Source: Lachnospiraceae bacterium (GTDB lineage Bacteria > Bacillota > Clostridia > Lachnospirales > Lachnospiraceae). From it: a stretch of 64,000 bases of DNA. Of this stretch, positions 34,484-43,921 are shown one piece after another; the stretch's first letter is position 1; each line of letters starts with the position of its first letter. The stretch is taken from positions 61,556 to 125,555 of the forward strand of contig SVFG01000001.1 in NCBI GenBank assembly GCA_015056975.1, read 5' to 3'. Position numbers and translations under genes: made by a program. The notes beneath the pieces are model-generated. The model did no database searches. It was not told the origin of the DNA and saw only the letters and a program-made list of their open reading frames with translations.

Positions 34484-37400
34484 ATGGATAGTAGATATAA
34501 AATTATTTTATCGAATAATAATCTATATAAAGAAATTGAGCTTTCCCCTGATATGCAGATAGCTAAGGTCGGCACAAGTGTTGAGTGTGATTTCCGTTTG
34601 CATAAGGATTTTTTCTTCGGGCAAATTGAACTCATTTTTACTAAAAGTAATAATGGATGGTCTGTAATATGTTCCGACAATCTCTATGTCACTGTTGGTG
34701 ATGTACGTAAATTTGCAACGAAACAACTCGAGCACGGTGATATATTGGAGGTTCGTTATCAAGATTCAGATAATCACGTTTTTAGTTTAGAGTTTTTATT
34801 AGATTTTGATAATGGTAAGCGCAAGTATGAAAGAGTAATTGATGTTTTGGGATGCAACAATTTGTCTATCGGTACTGCAACAAATTGTAATATTGTTTTA
34901 AAAGGCAACTATGTAAAAAGCGACTATATAGAATTATTAAAACAAAATGATGGTTTTTCAGTGCGTATACAAAATTCAACTTATGGTATGTACCATAATG
35001 GAAAAAAAGCTGTAAATACAACTATTATAGCAAATGGCGATTTTTTCTCTGTTTCGGATTACTTTTTCTATTATAAAGATGGTAAGTTATGGACGGAAAT
35101 TAGAGCTGACATCGCAATAAATTATTTGAATTTTATAGATAAACCGGATTTAAACAATTACCCGCGATTTAATCGTAATACGAGAATAAAAGCTATGATT
35201 GAAGGCGGAAAGATTGAAGTATTAGATCCTCCGCCACCGATTCAGAAACCCAAAGGTAATATTATTTCTTCACTCCTGCCATCCCTTATTATGGTAGTGG
35301 CTGGTTTGGCAATGTCCATGCTTTCGCCGTTTATGCTTATTTCAAGCGGCATAGGTGTTGTTACCGGAATAATGGGACTTGTTCAAGGAAACAAAGATTA
35401 TAAAAAGTCATCTGCAGAGCGTATTATTAAATATAATGCTTATATTGAAAACAAAAAGCGAGAAATTGAGCAATGTCGAAATGACGAACGCAAAACACTT
35501 GAAGAAATATATTTGTCTCCGGAAGCAGAACAACATAATTTTGCTACGTTTTCTTCACAACTTTTTGACAGAGATAAAAAGGATGTTGACTTCCTCAGTG
35601 TACGCTTAGGAACTGGTCTTGTTGAAGCGAAGAGAGAGATTAATTATAAAAAGCATGAAAAATTGGATGTTGAAGATGAACTTCAGCAAATTCCAGAAAC
35701 TTTGTGTAATCAATACAAATATATAAATAATGCACCTATCGTTTGTGATTTGACAAAAATAAACGCTGTTTGCATTGTGGGTGAATTAAGTTTTAGGTTT
35801 GAGATTTTTAAAAATTTTATTATTGATATTTCTGCTAGGCACTATTATTCAGATGTCAAAATGTTTTTCATTGCTGAAGAGGAAAACAAAGAAAAGTTAC
35901 ATTGGCTTAGATTCCTTCCGCATGCGTTTAATGATGAATTAGGTATTAGAAATATGGTTTGTGATGGAGAAAGCAAAAATATTATTTTTGAGTATCTATA
36001 CAAAGTTTTGACGCAGAGAAAGCAAAACAAAGAAGATGATACAAAGATAGTGGCATTTTTCTTTGATGAATGCGGATTCAAATCACACCCTATTTCTAAA
36101 TTTGTAGAAGATGCAAGAGAGTTAGGTATTACTTTCGTATTTTTTGAAAAGAACATGTCTGATGTTCCATTGGGATGTGATAATATTATCGAAATAAAAG
36201 ATACTCAAAATGCTTGTTTGATTAACACCTCTGATAAAAATGATGCGTGTAATTTTATTTATCCAAGTATTTCGACTGCATACGCAGAAAGTATTGTTAA
36301 TTTGCTGGCACCGATTTATACCGAAGAAATTTCTTTGGAAGGAACTTTGACAAAAAACATATCACTATTTGAGTTGTTAAATATTATTGCTGTTGATGAT
36401 ATTGATCTCGAATCAAGGTGGAAATCTTCTCAGGTTTTCAAAACGATGGCAGCGCCTCTTGGCGTTTCAAAATCAGGAGTTGTATCATTAGATCTTCATG
36501 ATAAAGCACATGGTCCTCATGGATTGGTTGCGGGTACTACGGGTTCAGGTAAATCCGAAATATTACAAACTTACATTTTGGCAATGTCTACATTGTTCCA
36601 CCCGTATGAAGTATCTTTCGTGATTATAGACTTTAAAGGCGGTGGCATGGTTAATCAGTTTAAGGAATTGCCTCACTTGCTCGGTGCAATAACAAATATT
36701 GATGGAAAAGAAATTGACCGTTCTTTGAAATCGATTAAAGCAGAATTGCAAAAGCGTCAACGCCTTTTTGCTGACGCAGATGTAAATCATATTGACAAAT
36801 ACATAAAGAAGTTTAAGTCGGGTGAGGTAAGGACTCCGCTTCCGCATTTAATTATTATTGTTGATGAGTTTGCAGAGCTTAAAGCAGAACAACCTGAGTT
36901 TATGAAAGAACTTATTTCCGCAGCACGTATAGGACGAAGTTTAGGAGTTCATCTTATTCTTGCAACGCAAAAACCATCAGGACAAGTAGATGATCAGATT
37001 TGGTCAAATTCTAAATTTAAGCTTTGTCTGAAAGTGCAAAGTCAAGAGGATAGTAATGAAGTTATTAAGTCTCCTTTAGCAGCTGAAATTAAGGAACCTG
37101 GTCGAGCTTATTTGCAGGTTGGTAATAACGAAATATTTGAATTGTTTCAATCTGCATATAGTGGTGCACCGGAAAAGGTGGAAAATGAAAGTATTAAGGA
37201 ATTTTCTATATACAGTTTAAGTGGTTCGGGTAAGAAAATACCGGTATTTGTTCAAAAGAAGGAGAAAGCGTCTGAACAAAATCTCACGCAGTTAGAAGCG
37301 ATAGTTAAGTATGTGAATTCTTACTGTTGTAAGCAAAACATAGCAAAACTATCAAACATTTGTCTTCCTCCTTTACCGGATTTGTTGCCGCAACCGGATA

Positions 37401-38956
37401 CTTATGACGAAAATAAAACTCTTGTGGATATTGGATTGTTTGATGATCCGGACAATCAAATTCAAGCACCTGCATATGTGGATTTGCAGAATAGAAATAC
37501 TTTAATTATTGGTTCATCACAGTTTGGAAAAACAAACTTGTTACAATCTATTATTAAAAATATATCCACGCAAACAAGCCCCAAAGAATCAGTATTTTAT
37601 ATTTTAGATTTTGGTTCAATGGTGCTTAAGAATTTTGAAAGGCTTAATCATGTTGGAGGTGTTGTTACTTCTTCCGAGGACGAAAAACTCAAAAATTTAT
37701 TTAAGTTACTTTTTGAAGAGATAACTGTTAGAAAAGAAAAGTTACTTTCAGTTGGAGTCAGTTCATTTTCATCTTATGTTGAAGCCGGATATACCGATTT
37801 GCCGCATATTTATGTGATCGTAGATAATGTGACGGCTCTGATGGAGTTGTACCTATCAAATGATGATAGTTTGCTTTCTATCGTTCGTGAAGGTATTTCA
37901 GTAGGAATCTCAACAATAATGGCTAATAATCAAACTGCCGGTATTGGATATAGGTATCTTTCAAATTTTGCAAATAAAATAGTACTGTATTGTAATGATA
38001 GTGCTGAGTATACTAATATTTTTGATCATGTTACGATTAAGCCGGATGAAAAAGTGGGACGTTGCGTACTGGAAATAGATAAGAATATGCTAGAATGCCA
38101 AACTTACTTAGCTTTTGAAGGGGAGAAGGAAATTGAAAGAGTTCAACATATGCGTAGTTTCATCGAAACTGTTAATAGCAAGTACGAAGAGTTCAGAGCA
38201 AAACAAATTCCGTATATTCCGAATGTTCTTGATATTAAAACGATGCTGCAAGTATATAGTGCTGCACCTAACGGCTATTCATTGCCTGTTGGATTGGCAT
38301 ACGATGATGTCAAACCGTATGTATTAAATCTGAATTCTATAGGAATTTTAGGAATTACAGGAAAAGAAGGCTTTGGTCACAAAAATTTTGTGTCGCTAAT
38401 TGTTAAGAGCTTAATGTCAAAGAGTATGAATGATGCTGAGATAGTAATTTTCGACGATGTAACGAGAAAATATGCTAAATATAAGGACAGCATTGCATAT
38501 TACTCGTTAGATGCAAGTTCGGTTTCAGTTGTTGTTGAACAATGGCATAAGGAATTAAAAAGAAGATATGATGGCATGATGCTAAACAATACAAGTAGTA
38601 CAGATGATAGACTACTTGTTATGATTGTTCAAAATAATGATGTTGCAAGCGCAATACAATCCGATATGGGAGTGTTAGATAAGTTTAATGAAATTCTTAC
38701 ACGTTATAAGGATATGGGAGTATGTATTATTTTTGCAAATTATCCGAACACCTCAATTTCTTACGATGCTCCGGATGCTATTCGAACAATAAGACAAAGA
38801 CAACATGTTATATGCCTTGACGACTTACAAAATCTCAAGTGTATTGACCCGCCGTATGATGCAATCAGACAATATAAAAAGCCGATATCGGTGGGTGACG
38901 GTTACTATGTTAATGGCAATGATGTAGTGAAGTTGAAACTAATATTAGCTGAGTAG
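34484..38956 (+). CDS. essC: EssC/YukB-type FtsK-SpoIIIE ATPase of type VII secretion
   Basis: In this 1490-residue protein, two N-terminal FHA-like domains (about 5-100 and 115-200) lack the canonical Arg/Ser pThr-binding residues. Two membrane spans lie at about 258-302. Three FtsK/SpoIIIE modules follow. The first has a full Walker A (GTTGSGKSE, 684-692) and Walker B (IIIVDEFAE, D794-E795). The second has an altered P-loop (GSSQFGKTN, 1010-1018) that still has the Lys and Thr. The third (around 1290) has only a remnant. Length and domain order match Firmicutes EssC (about 1480-1500 residues), the motor that exports WXG100 and LXG substrates. An essC gene directly after esaB and before the substrate genes is the usual order. 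Confidence 0.93.
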   Translation: MDSRYKIILSNNNLYKEIELSPDMQIAKVGTSVECDFRLHKDFFFGQIELIFTKSNNGWSVICSDNLYVTVGDVRKFATKQLEHGDILEVRYQDSDNHVFSLEFLLDFDNGKRKYERVIDVLGCNNLSIGTATNCNIVLKGNYVKSDYIELLKQNDGFSVRIQNSTYGMYHNGKKAVNTTIIANGDFFSVSDYFFYYKDGKLWTEIRADIAINYLNFIDKPDLNNYPRFNRNTRIKAMIEGGKIEVLDPPPPIQKPKGNIISSLLPSLIMVVAGLAMSMLSPFMLISSGIGVVTGIMGLVQGNKDYKKSSAERIIKYNAYIENKKREIEQCRNDERKTLEEIYLSPEAEQHNFATFSSQLFDRDKKDVDFLSVRLGTGLVEAKREINYKKHEKLDVEDELQQIPETLCNQYKYINNAPIVCDLTKINAVCIVGELSFRFEIFKNFIIDISARHYYSDVKMFFIAEEENKEKLHWLRFLPHAFNDELGIRNMVCDGESKNIIFEYLYKVLTQRKQNKEDDTKIVAFFFDECGFKSHPISKFVEDARELGITFVFFEKNMSDVPLGCDNIIEIKDTQNACLINTSDKNDACNFIYPSISTAYAESIVNLLAPIYTEEISLEGTLTKNISLFELLNIIAVDDIDLESRWKSSQVFKTMAAPLGVSKSGVVSLDLHDKAHGPHGLVAGTTGSGKSEILQTYILAMSTLFHPYEVSFVIIDFKGGGMVNQFKELPHLLGAITNIDGKEIDRSLKSIKAELQKRQRLFADADVNHIDKYIKKFKSGEVRTPLPHLIIIVDEFAELKAEQPEFMKELISAARIGRSLGVHLILATQKPSGQVDDQIWSNSKFKLCLKVQSQEDSNEVIKSPLAAEIKEPGRAYLQVGNNEIFELFQSAYSGAPEKVENESIKEFSIYSLSGSGKKIPVFVQKKEKASEQNLTQLEAIVKYVNSYCCKQNIAKLSNICLPPLPDLLPQPDTYDENKTLVDIGLFDDPDNQIQAPAYVDLQNRNTLIIGSSQFGKTNLLQSIIKNISTQTSPKESVFYILDFGSMVLKNFERLNHVGGVVTSSEDEKLKNLFKLLFEEITVRKEKLLSVGVSSFSSYVEAGYTDLPHIYVIVDNVTALMELYLSNDDSLLSIVREGISVGISTIMANNQTAGIGYRYLSNFANKIVLYCNDSAEYTNIFDHVTIKPDEKVGRCVLEIDKNMLECQTYLAFEGEKEIERVQHMRSFIETVNSKYEEFRAKQIPYIPNVLDIKTMLQVYSAAPNGYSLPVGLAYDDVKPYVLNLNSIGILGITGKEGFGHKNFVSLIVKSLMSKSMNDAEIVIFDDVTRKYAKYKDSIAYYSLDASSVSVVVEQWHKELKRRYDGMMLNNTSSTDDRLLVMIVQNNDVASAIQSDMGVLDKFNEILTRYKDMGVCIIFANYPNTSISYDAPDAIRTIRQRQHVICLDDLQNLKCIDPPYDAIRQYKKPISVGDGYYVNGNDVVKLKLILAE

Positions 38957-38972
38957 AAAAGAAGGTGATTAT

Positions 38973-39404
38973 ATGGCTAAATCTCTTGATGACTATAAAT
39001 CAGAGAAAAAAAGTTTGGAAAACCAAATTTCAAGTCGAAAAAGCAAAAATGCAAGAATTTCAAGAGAAATTGCGCGGCTTGAAGACGCTTATAACAAAAT
39101 GGGCAAAATAAAGCGCAATAATGATAATAACGCAGACAAAGTAAGAGATAATACCAAACTTAATAAAGTAGCAGGCAATGTAGAATGGAGAGGCAAATAT
39201 AAGGATCAGTTTGATAATGCTATGAAGGATAGGGCAACTCCTGCTGCTAAAGATTTTTTTGATAGTATTGATGCTATGCAAGACGAAATAGGAAGGGCAT
39301 TGGACAAAAAAAGAGGAGAATATAATACGGGTTCTTCCATTCTTAACGGTTTAAATAAAGCGTGGAATAATGTTTCGGGTATTATCCGTAACTGGGTCAA
39401 TTAA
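38973..39404 (+). CDS. DUF5082 (YwqH-like) helical partner of an LXG protein
   Basis: At 143 residues it is all helical, with an N-terminal coiled coil (YKSEKKSLENQISSRKSKNA) and a central WRGKYKDQF that gives a W-x-G turn. Size, gene order and pattern match YwqH of Bacillus subtilis, the first gene of the ywqH-ywqI-ywqJ LXG cassette. Such small proteins pair with the LXG domain and are needed for its export. The start follows a GAAGGTGA ribosome site 16 bases after essC. Good as a functional class; the exact family is less sure. Confidence 0.65.
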   Translation: MAKSLDDYKSEKKSLENQISSRKSKNARISREIARLEDAYNKMGKIKRNNDNNADKVRDNTKLNKVAGNVEWRGKYKDQFDNAMKDRATPAAKDFFDSIDAMQDEIGRALDKKRGEYNTGSSILNGLNKAWNNVSGIIRNWVN

Positions 39405-39420
39405 TGGGAGGTGATATTTT

Positions 39421-39696
39421 ATGGCAGAGTTAAAGGCTAGAATAGAGGACATAGATGGGTTGGTAAAGGCTATTAAAACAAACAGTGATGCTATTGATAT
39501 ATCGGTCTCCTCTGTGAAAGAGCCTTCAAAAAGTAAAGGGATAGTAGTGACTGAATATATCAAAAGAATAAGAGAAATTTCCCAGCTTTTAGATAAATAC
39601 AAGCAATTGCTGGATAGAGATGTATTAGATATAAAAGATTCAAAAGATAAAATTCAGGAAATGGATAAAGAAATGGAAAAGCTTTCAAAAAACTAA
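39421..39696 (+). CDS. DUF5344 (YwqI-like) helical partner of an LXG protein
   Basis: This 91-residue protein is almost entirely helical, rich in Lys, Asp and Glu, with a repeated IKxxxDxI spacing and a C-terminal coiled coil (IKDSKDKIQEMDKEMEKL). It has no membrane segment. Its place between a YwqH-like gene and the LXG gene, and its length, match YwqI. The pair probably forms a helical bundle with the LXG domain for targeting to EssC. GGGAGGTGA precedes the ATG. Confidence 0.6.
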   Translation: MAELKARIEDIDGLVKAIKTNSDAIDISVSSVKEPSKSKGIVVTEYIKRIREISQLLDKYKQLLDRDVLDIKDSKDKIQEMDKEMEKLSKN

Positions 39697-39731
39697 TGAT
39701 GTTTTAGTACTATACAAAAGGAGGGTAAAAT

Positions 39732-42137
39732 TTGGCTTATACAAAAGTTTATTATGATGATATTTGGGAAATAACATCAAATGGTTGCCAAAAATGTGAT
39801 AAGTGGTTACAAAGTATTCAGGACTTGTCGGAAAGTTTTTCTGATTTTGTTCAAACAGAAAGTTTTAAAGGACATGCGGCAACAAATATGAAAAGTTACC
39901 TTGAACAGGTACATGGCATACTCATATCAATTATTGGTACCGTAGTACAGTCATATTATTATCTTGCTACGGACTATTATGGTGGATATACACGTATTGT
40001 GGATACAGGTGATAGTGACAAATATGGTTTGAGATATACGACAATTGTCAATGATGAAGTTAGCGAGATGGGATTAATACAAAGTAGATTAAGTGCAATA
40101 CTAAGAACTGCCGAACAGGTTGTAACTGATGCTAACAGCGTGAAAAGTAGTATTTCAGATTTGGTTTCGATTGCATCGTATCCCAGGACATATAATCTAT
40201 ATGAGCAAATTAACGCTGCAAAATCTAAAGCACAGACTGTTCATGATAATGTTATTGCATATGAAGCCTCAAGAGAAAACGATTTCATTGAAATAGACAG
40301 ACTTATCTCACAGGCTTTGTCTATTATTAATGCTCAGCTAGGAATGACTAGAACGAGAATATCGGTTGTAGAATATCAACAAGGAACAATCGGAACGATA
40401 TGCGATATAAATCAAATACTTGTTGATTTGGAAGCATCTTCAGAAAAAGTTACGGCAATTATCGAAAAGGGATATTTTGAAGAAGACGTTAATCTTGTTC
40501 TTAACCGTGATGCGCTTATCCAAGAAGAGGAACGAGCATCCCGTGAATGGGCTCAATGGGTGGCAGTTGGTTTTGCGGTGGTAGGTGCGATAGCATTGAC
40601 AGTGGTTACCGCAGGTACTGCAGGACCGGGTGCTTGTGTTATGGTGGGGGCTGTGTCAGGAGCTATTACAGCTGGGACAAGTGCATTGGCTGATAACTAT
40701 GTTGATAAAGGTTATGTGTTTAAAGATTTGGATTGGAAGGAATTGGGTAAGGATGTTTTAGTTGGAGCGGTAGGCGGTGCTGTTAGTGGATATCTCGGAG
40801 CAATTTCTCAAGGCTCAGCAATTAAACAGCCCATTCAGAAAGGCCTAACAGCTCTTTCAAATACAGTGTTAAGAGAAGGTGCTAAGGGTGCGACAGCTGT
40901 GACATGGGAAGCAGTGGAAACAACTATAGAAGTTGGAATGGCGATTATTGAAGAAAAACCCGGGGGCAAAATCCAATCTGTTTTAAGAGAAGGCGCAGGC
41001 GAAATGGGGGCTGAGTTTAAAGATACTCTCAAGACAGTGACTACAGAAGGCGCAAAAGATTTTGTGAGTGCTACCATTGCCGGAAATTTTGATATTGATA
41101 CTTCTGATAAAAGTGTATTGAGAAAAGTAGGTGAAAAAACGCTAGAAGGTATTGGCGGTGGTGTGACCAAAGGTACAGTAAGCGCTATTTGGGGCGTTGG
41201 CGAGGCCTTGGTTGATAACGATAGTTCAACAACTGTCCAATCCGCACTTCAAGCAGGCTTCAAAGAAGGCGTTAAAGAGGTGGCAAAATCCACGGCAAGT
41301 ACAGTGGTTTCAGAAGGTATCTTTTCCGGCGTAGATGATATTGATAATAAGACCGGAAAAATAGTAGCAGAAACAGTAAAGGATACGGCTGAGAAAACCG
41401 TTGAAAACGTTGCTGAGGGTGTTGCAGGAAGAACAATGGATTATATTTACGGCGATGAAAAAGATGCTGGTAAAATATTCGGAGACATATGGGAAAAGGA
41501 TTTGGAAAGCGGAAGAGTAATTGCACAAGCAGCAGGCGAAGCAGTAGGGGAACATATTGTTGATGAAGTCCATAAAGATGATAAGCATTATAATGATTTA
41601 AAGAAAATTGATAAAGACGGTGATGGAAAAATAGAAGTTGTTCAGTTTGATGAGTATGCCGTTACCAAGCAAGATTATGATGCAGCCGTTGAAAATGCAG
41701 GAAAAGGTGCGTATAAAGACAAGACGGTACAAGACATACTTGGATTACCAAAGGATACAGATATTAGTGCAGGTAAAGAACGAACTGTTTCAATTGACAT
41801 GACCGAAGAATATTCCTCAAGCAGAAAAACAACAGATACGGTTACTGTTGATGGCAAGTACACATTTAGTAAAAGCTATTACGAATCTTCCTTAAATGTT
41901 GCCGGCACAGATGAATATGGCGGTAAAACTGCTCAAGAAATTCTTGGAATACCTGATGACGTGGACTTATCAGAAGACAATGTAACTTATAAACGTGTCG
42001 ATAATGATAAAATCGGTCGAGGTAAAGAAATAGAGCTTCACAGTGATTACGGCACAAACGTAACCAAAATTCACATTTCAAGTATGAAGCGTGAGACGAG
42101 GTTGGAAAGAGAAGCAGAAAAACAAAATAATCAATAA
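39732..42137 (+). CDS. LXG-type putative secreted effector, C-terminal domain unrecognised
   Basis: The start is TTG with AAAGGAGGG at a spacing of 6 (801 residues). Residues 1-240 form a helical LXG-type targeting domain (FKGHAATNMKSYLEQVHGIL). A glycine-rich hydrophobic stretch (about 272-335) looks like the membrane-crossing part of LXG toxins. Residues 340-600 are amphipathic helical repeats (EGAKDFVSATIAG and similar). An EF-hand-like loop, DKDGDGKIEVVQ (627-638), has Asp at 1, 3 and 5 and Gly at 6. Two copies of a roughly 37-residue motif ending ILGxPxDxDxS follow (about 645-680 and 711-747). I see no nuclease, deaminase or NADase motif. It may be an antibacterial effector or a structural exported protein. 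Confidence 0.68.
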   Translation: MAYTKVYYDDIWEITSNGCQKCDKWLQSIQDLSESFSDFVQTESFKGHAATNMKSYLEQVHGILISIIGTVVQSYYYLATDYYGGYTRIVDTGDSDKYGLRYTTIVNDEVSEMGLIQSRLSAILRTAEQVVTDANSVKSSISDLVSIASYPRTYNLYEQINAAKSKAQTVHDNVIAYEASRENDFIEIDRLISQALSIINAQLGMTRTRISVVEYQQGTIGTICDINQILVDLEASSEKVTAIIEKGYFEEDVNLVLNRDALIQEEERASREWAQWVAVGFAVVGAIALTVVTAGTAGPGACVMVGAVSGAITAGTSALADNYVDKGYVFKDLDWKELGKDVLVGAVGGAVSGYLGAISQGSAIKQPIQKGLTALSNTVLREGAKGATAVTWEAVETTIEVGMAIIEEKPGGKIQSVLREGAGEMGAEFKDTLKTVTTEGAKDFVSATIAGNFDIDTSDKSVLRKVGEKTLEGIGGGVTKGTVSAIWGVGEALVDNDSSTTVQSALQAGFKEGVKEVAKSTASTVVSEGIFSGVDDIDNKTGKIVAETVKDTAEKTVENVAEGVAGRTMDYIYGDEKDAGKIFGDIWEKDLESGRVIAQAAGEAVGEHIVDEVHKDDKHYNDLKKIDKDGDGKIEVVQFDEYAVTKQDYDAAVENAGKGAYKDKTVQDILGLPKDTDISAGKERTVSIDMTEEYSSSRKTTDTVTVDGKYTFSKSYYESSLNVAGTDEYGGKTAQEILGIPDDVDLSEDNVTYKRVDNDKIGRGKEIELHSDYGTNVTKIHISSMKRETRLEREAEKQNNQ

Positions 42138-42154
42138 TAAAAGGAGAAAGCATT

Positions 42155-42472
42155 ATGGAAAACAAGAAAATTTTACCGTTAGGAAGTGTTGTTTATCTTA
42201 GAGAAGGAAATAAGAAGTTACTAATTATCGCAAGAGGTCTTGTTGCAAAAAACGGGGACGGACATGTTTATTTTGATTACGGCGGTGTTCCCTATCCGGA
42301 AGGTCTTGTAGATGATAAGATGGCGTATTTCCAGCATGATGCAATTACTAAGGTTGTATTTGAGGGTTATACTGATTTGGATGATGAAGCAACGATAGAG
42401 AAAATCAACTTGTTTGTTGAAAATCATCCTGAAATTCCCAGAGGAGATGTTAAGCAACTTTTGAATAAATAA
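42155..42472 (+). CDS. DUF4176-family protein of type VII loci
   Basis: This 105-residue protein has the DUF4176 pattern: LPLGSVVYLREGNKKLLIIAR, then VYFDYGGVPYPEGLV, then a FEGY.D..DE segment near the end. The family is common in Firmicutes type VII gene clusters, close to LXG and WXG100 genes. Its role is not established; it is thought to be small, soluble and beta-rich. It lies 17 bases after the effector gene. An immunity or chaperone function is possible from position only. AAGGAGAAAG precedes the ATG. Confidence 0.7.
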   Translation: MENKKILPLGSVVYLREGNKKLLIIARGLVAKNGDGHVYFDYGGVPYPEGLVDDKMAYFQHDAITKVVFEGYTDLDDEATIEKINLFVENHPEIPRGDVKQLLNK

Positions 42473-42532
42473 TTAGTTTGCTAATTGGGAATCCAATATT
42501 GCAATATTTCATGTGGTGAGGAGGTGAAATAA

Positions 42533-42829
42533 ATGGCTGCTAATCAAATCAGAATGACTCCTGAATCTTTGCGTGGTAGAGCAGGCGATTATGCTAATCA
42601 GGCTGAAAATATTCAGCAGATTATCAACAATCTTGATCGTTTGCTTCAACAACTTCAGCAAGAATGGGAAGGCGATGCTAGTAGAGCATATGCAGAAAAA
42701 TTTACTCAACTTAGACCTGGGTTTGTTAATGCCAAGAATCTTGTTGATGATATTTCTACAGCACTCAAAAAAGCCGCTCAGATTGTTGAAGATACTGATA
42801 AAAACATTGCAGGGCAGTTCAGAAGTTAA
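42533..42829 (+). CDS. WXG100 protein (EsxA-like)
   Basis: At 98 residues it is a helical hairpin with the turn motif W45-E46-G47, a Gln-rich first helix and a second helix (VDDISTALKKAAQIVE), all typical of WXG100 substrates, which form dimers and are exported by EssC. GAGGAGGTGAAAT gives a very strong ribosome site, as expected for an abundant protein. A terminator follows directly. It closes the secretion part of the locus. Confidence 0.93.
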   Translation: MAANQIRMTPESLRGRAGDYANQAENIQQIINNLDRLLQQLQQEWEGDASRAYAEKFTQLRPGFVNAKNLVDDISTALKKAAQIVEDTDKNIAGQFRS

Positions 42830-42837
42830 GCGAATAT

Positions 42838-42872
42838 GCCGGTAATCGACAATTATGTCGATTGCCGGCTTT
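42838..42872 (+). terminator. Rho-independent terminator after the WXG100 gene
   Basis: GCCGGTAATCGAC (42838-42850) pairs with GTCGATTGCCGGC (42857-42869) with a single T/G mismatch pair and a 6-base loop, then TTTC. An outer GCGAA/TTCGC pair extends the stem. Confidence 0.8.
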
Positions 42873-42948
42873 CGCAAATCAAAATACATAATAAAATATT
42901 GATTTATATATTTTCTTGTATCTAAATTGTAAATAAAGGAGCATAAAA

Positions 42949-43785
42949 ATGAATAAACAATGCAAATCATGCGGTACTAATGTACCGGTTGATGTTAATT
43001 ACTGTCAGGTGTGCGGAGGTTCAGAGTTTTATGTCAATAATTCGGCATACAATCAGTACAATCAACAAACTTCTGTTAATCAGACATGGCAGCCTTCGGT
43101 TGCACAAAAACAAACGAAGAAGAATACATGGATTATTGTTGTTATAGTAGTAGCAATTTTAATCGTACTTGCAACAATGGGGTTTATATTTGAGAAAGTA
43201 TTTCAGCGGCTTGGGTATGGTGATAATTCCAGTGATAGAGATGAATATACCCTTGATATGAGTGAAGATATAAATGACAGTTCTGAAGAGATACCGGACA
43301 AACTGTATTATTCAAAAGGCACATTTGATGGAGAGATTTATGTAAATAAATGGGCAGATATACAATTAGCATTACCTGAAGGATTCTTTAATGCTGATTT
43401 GGCTACATATAATTCCGCAGAAAATTCAACTACGGAATGTGGAGCTTACTTTATTGCCAATGATACCATGAGTTTAATTTCTATCATATACGAAAAGTTG
43501 CCAACATTCCCAATTTATGAAGAAAAAGAGTATCTTGATGCGGTGATGAAACAACTGAATTCTGTTACTGGAATTACATATAAAACTCCGGAGGAATATT
43601 CTACTACAATCATTGGTGGATATAGATACGCAAAAGCTGAATGTGAATTCAATAACGGAAATGGAGATTTTTCTAATACTATTTATGCCAGAAAACTTGA
43701 TGACTATATGATTTGTATCTCTGTAATGGGTATAAATTCAAAATCTAACGATGCGTTGGTGAGTAATATAACAACTGCTAAATAA
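42949..43785 (+). CDS. Zinc-ribbon, single-span membrane protein with extracellular domain
   Basis: This 278-residue protein starts with a zinc ribbon (CKSCG...CQVCG, residues 5-23), then a Gln/Asn-rich linker, a membrane span (about 62-86), an acidic stalk, and an outer domain of about 160 residues with alternating strands (WADIQLALPEGFF, YRYAKAECEF). Zinc ribbon inside and a sensor-like or lipoprotein-like domain outside is a common Firmicutes layout, and the function is usually unknown. It lies between the WXG100 gene and the fused kinase gene, after a terminator, with its own AAAGGAGC site. It could protect against the effector or sense the envelope (speculative). Confidence 0.6.
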   Translation: MNKQCKSCGTNVPVDVNYCQVCGGSEFYVNNSAYNQYNQQTSVNQTWQPSVAQKQTKKNTWIIVVIVVAILIVLATMGFIFEKVFQRLGYGDNSSDRDEYTLDMSEDINDSSEEIPDKLYYSKGTFDGEIYVNKWADIQLALPEGFFNADLATYNSAENSTTECGAYFIANDTMSLISIIYEKLPTFPIYEEKEYLDAVMKQLNSVTGITYKTPEEYSTTIIGGYRYAKAECEFNNGNGDFSNTIYARKLDDYMICISVMGINSKSNDALVSNITTAK

Positions 43786-43827
43786 GATATCGGTGGAGTT
43801 GCAATTAATTTGAGTAAAAGTCAAAAA

Positions 43828-43876
43828 GAGCCAGGGCTGAAAATGTTCAATTATGTAATGTTGTAGGAACTGGCTC
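43828..43876 (+). terminator. Possible weak terminator with long loop
   Basis: GAGCCAG (43828-43834) and CTGGCTC (43870-43876) flank 35 bases, followed by AACGTTATTTTTATT. It lies between the zinc-ribbon gene and the fused kinase gene. Confidence 0.4.
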
Positions 43877-43921
43877 AACGTTATTTTTATTGGCGGAAAT
43901 GCTTGTCAGGATGGTGATAAT

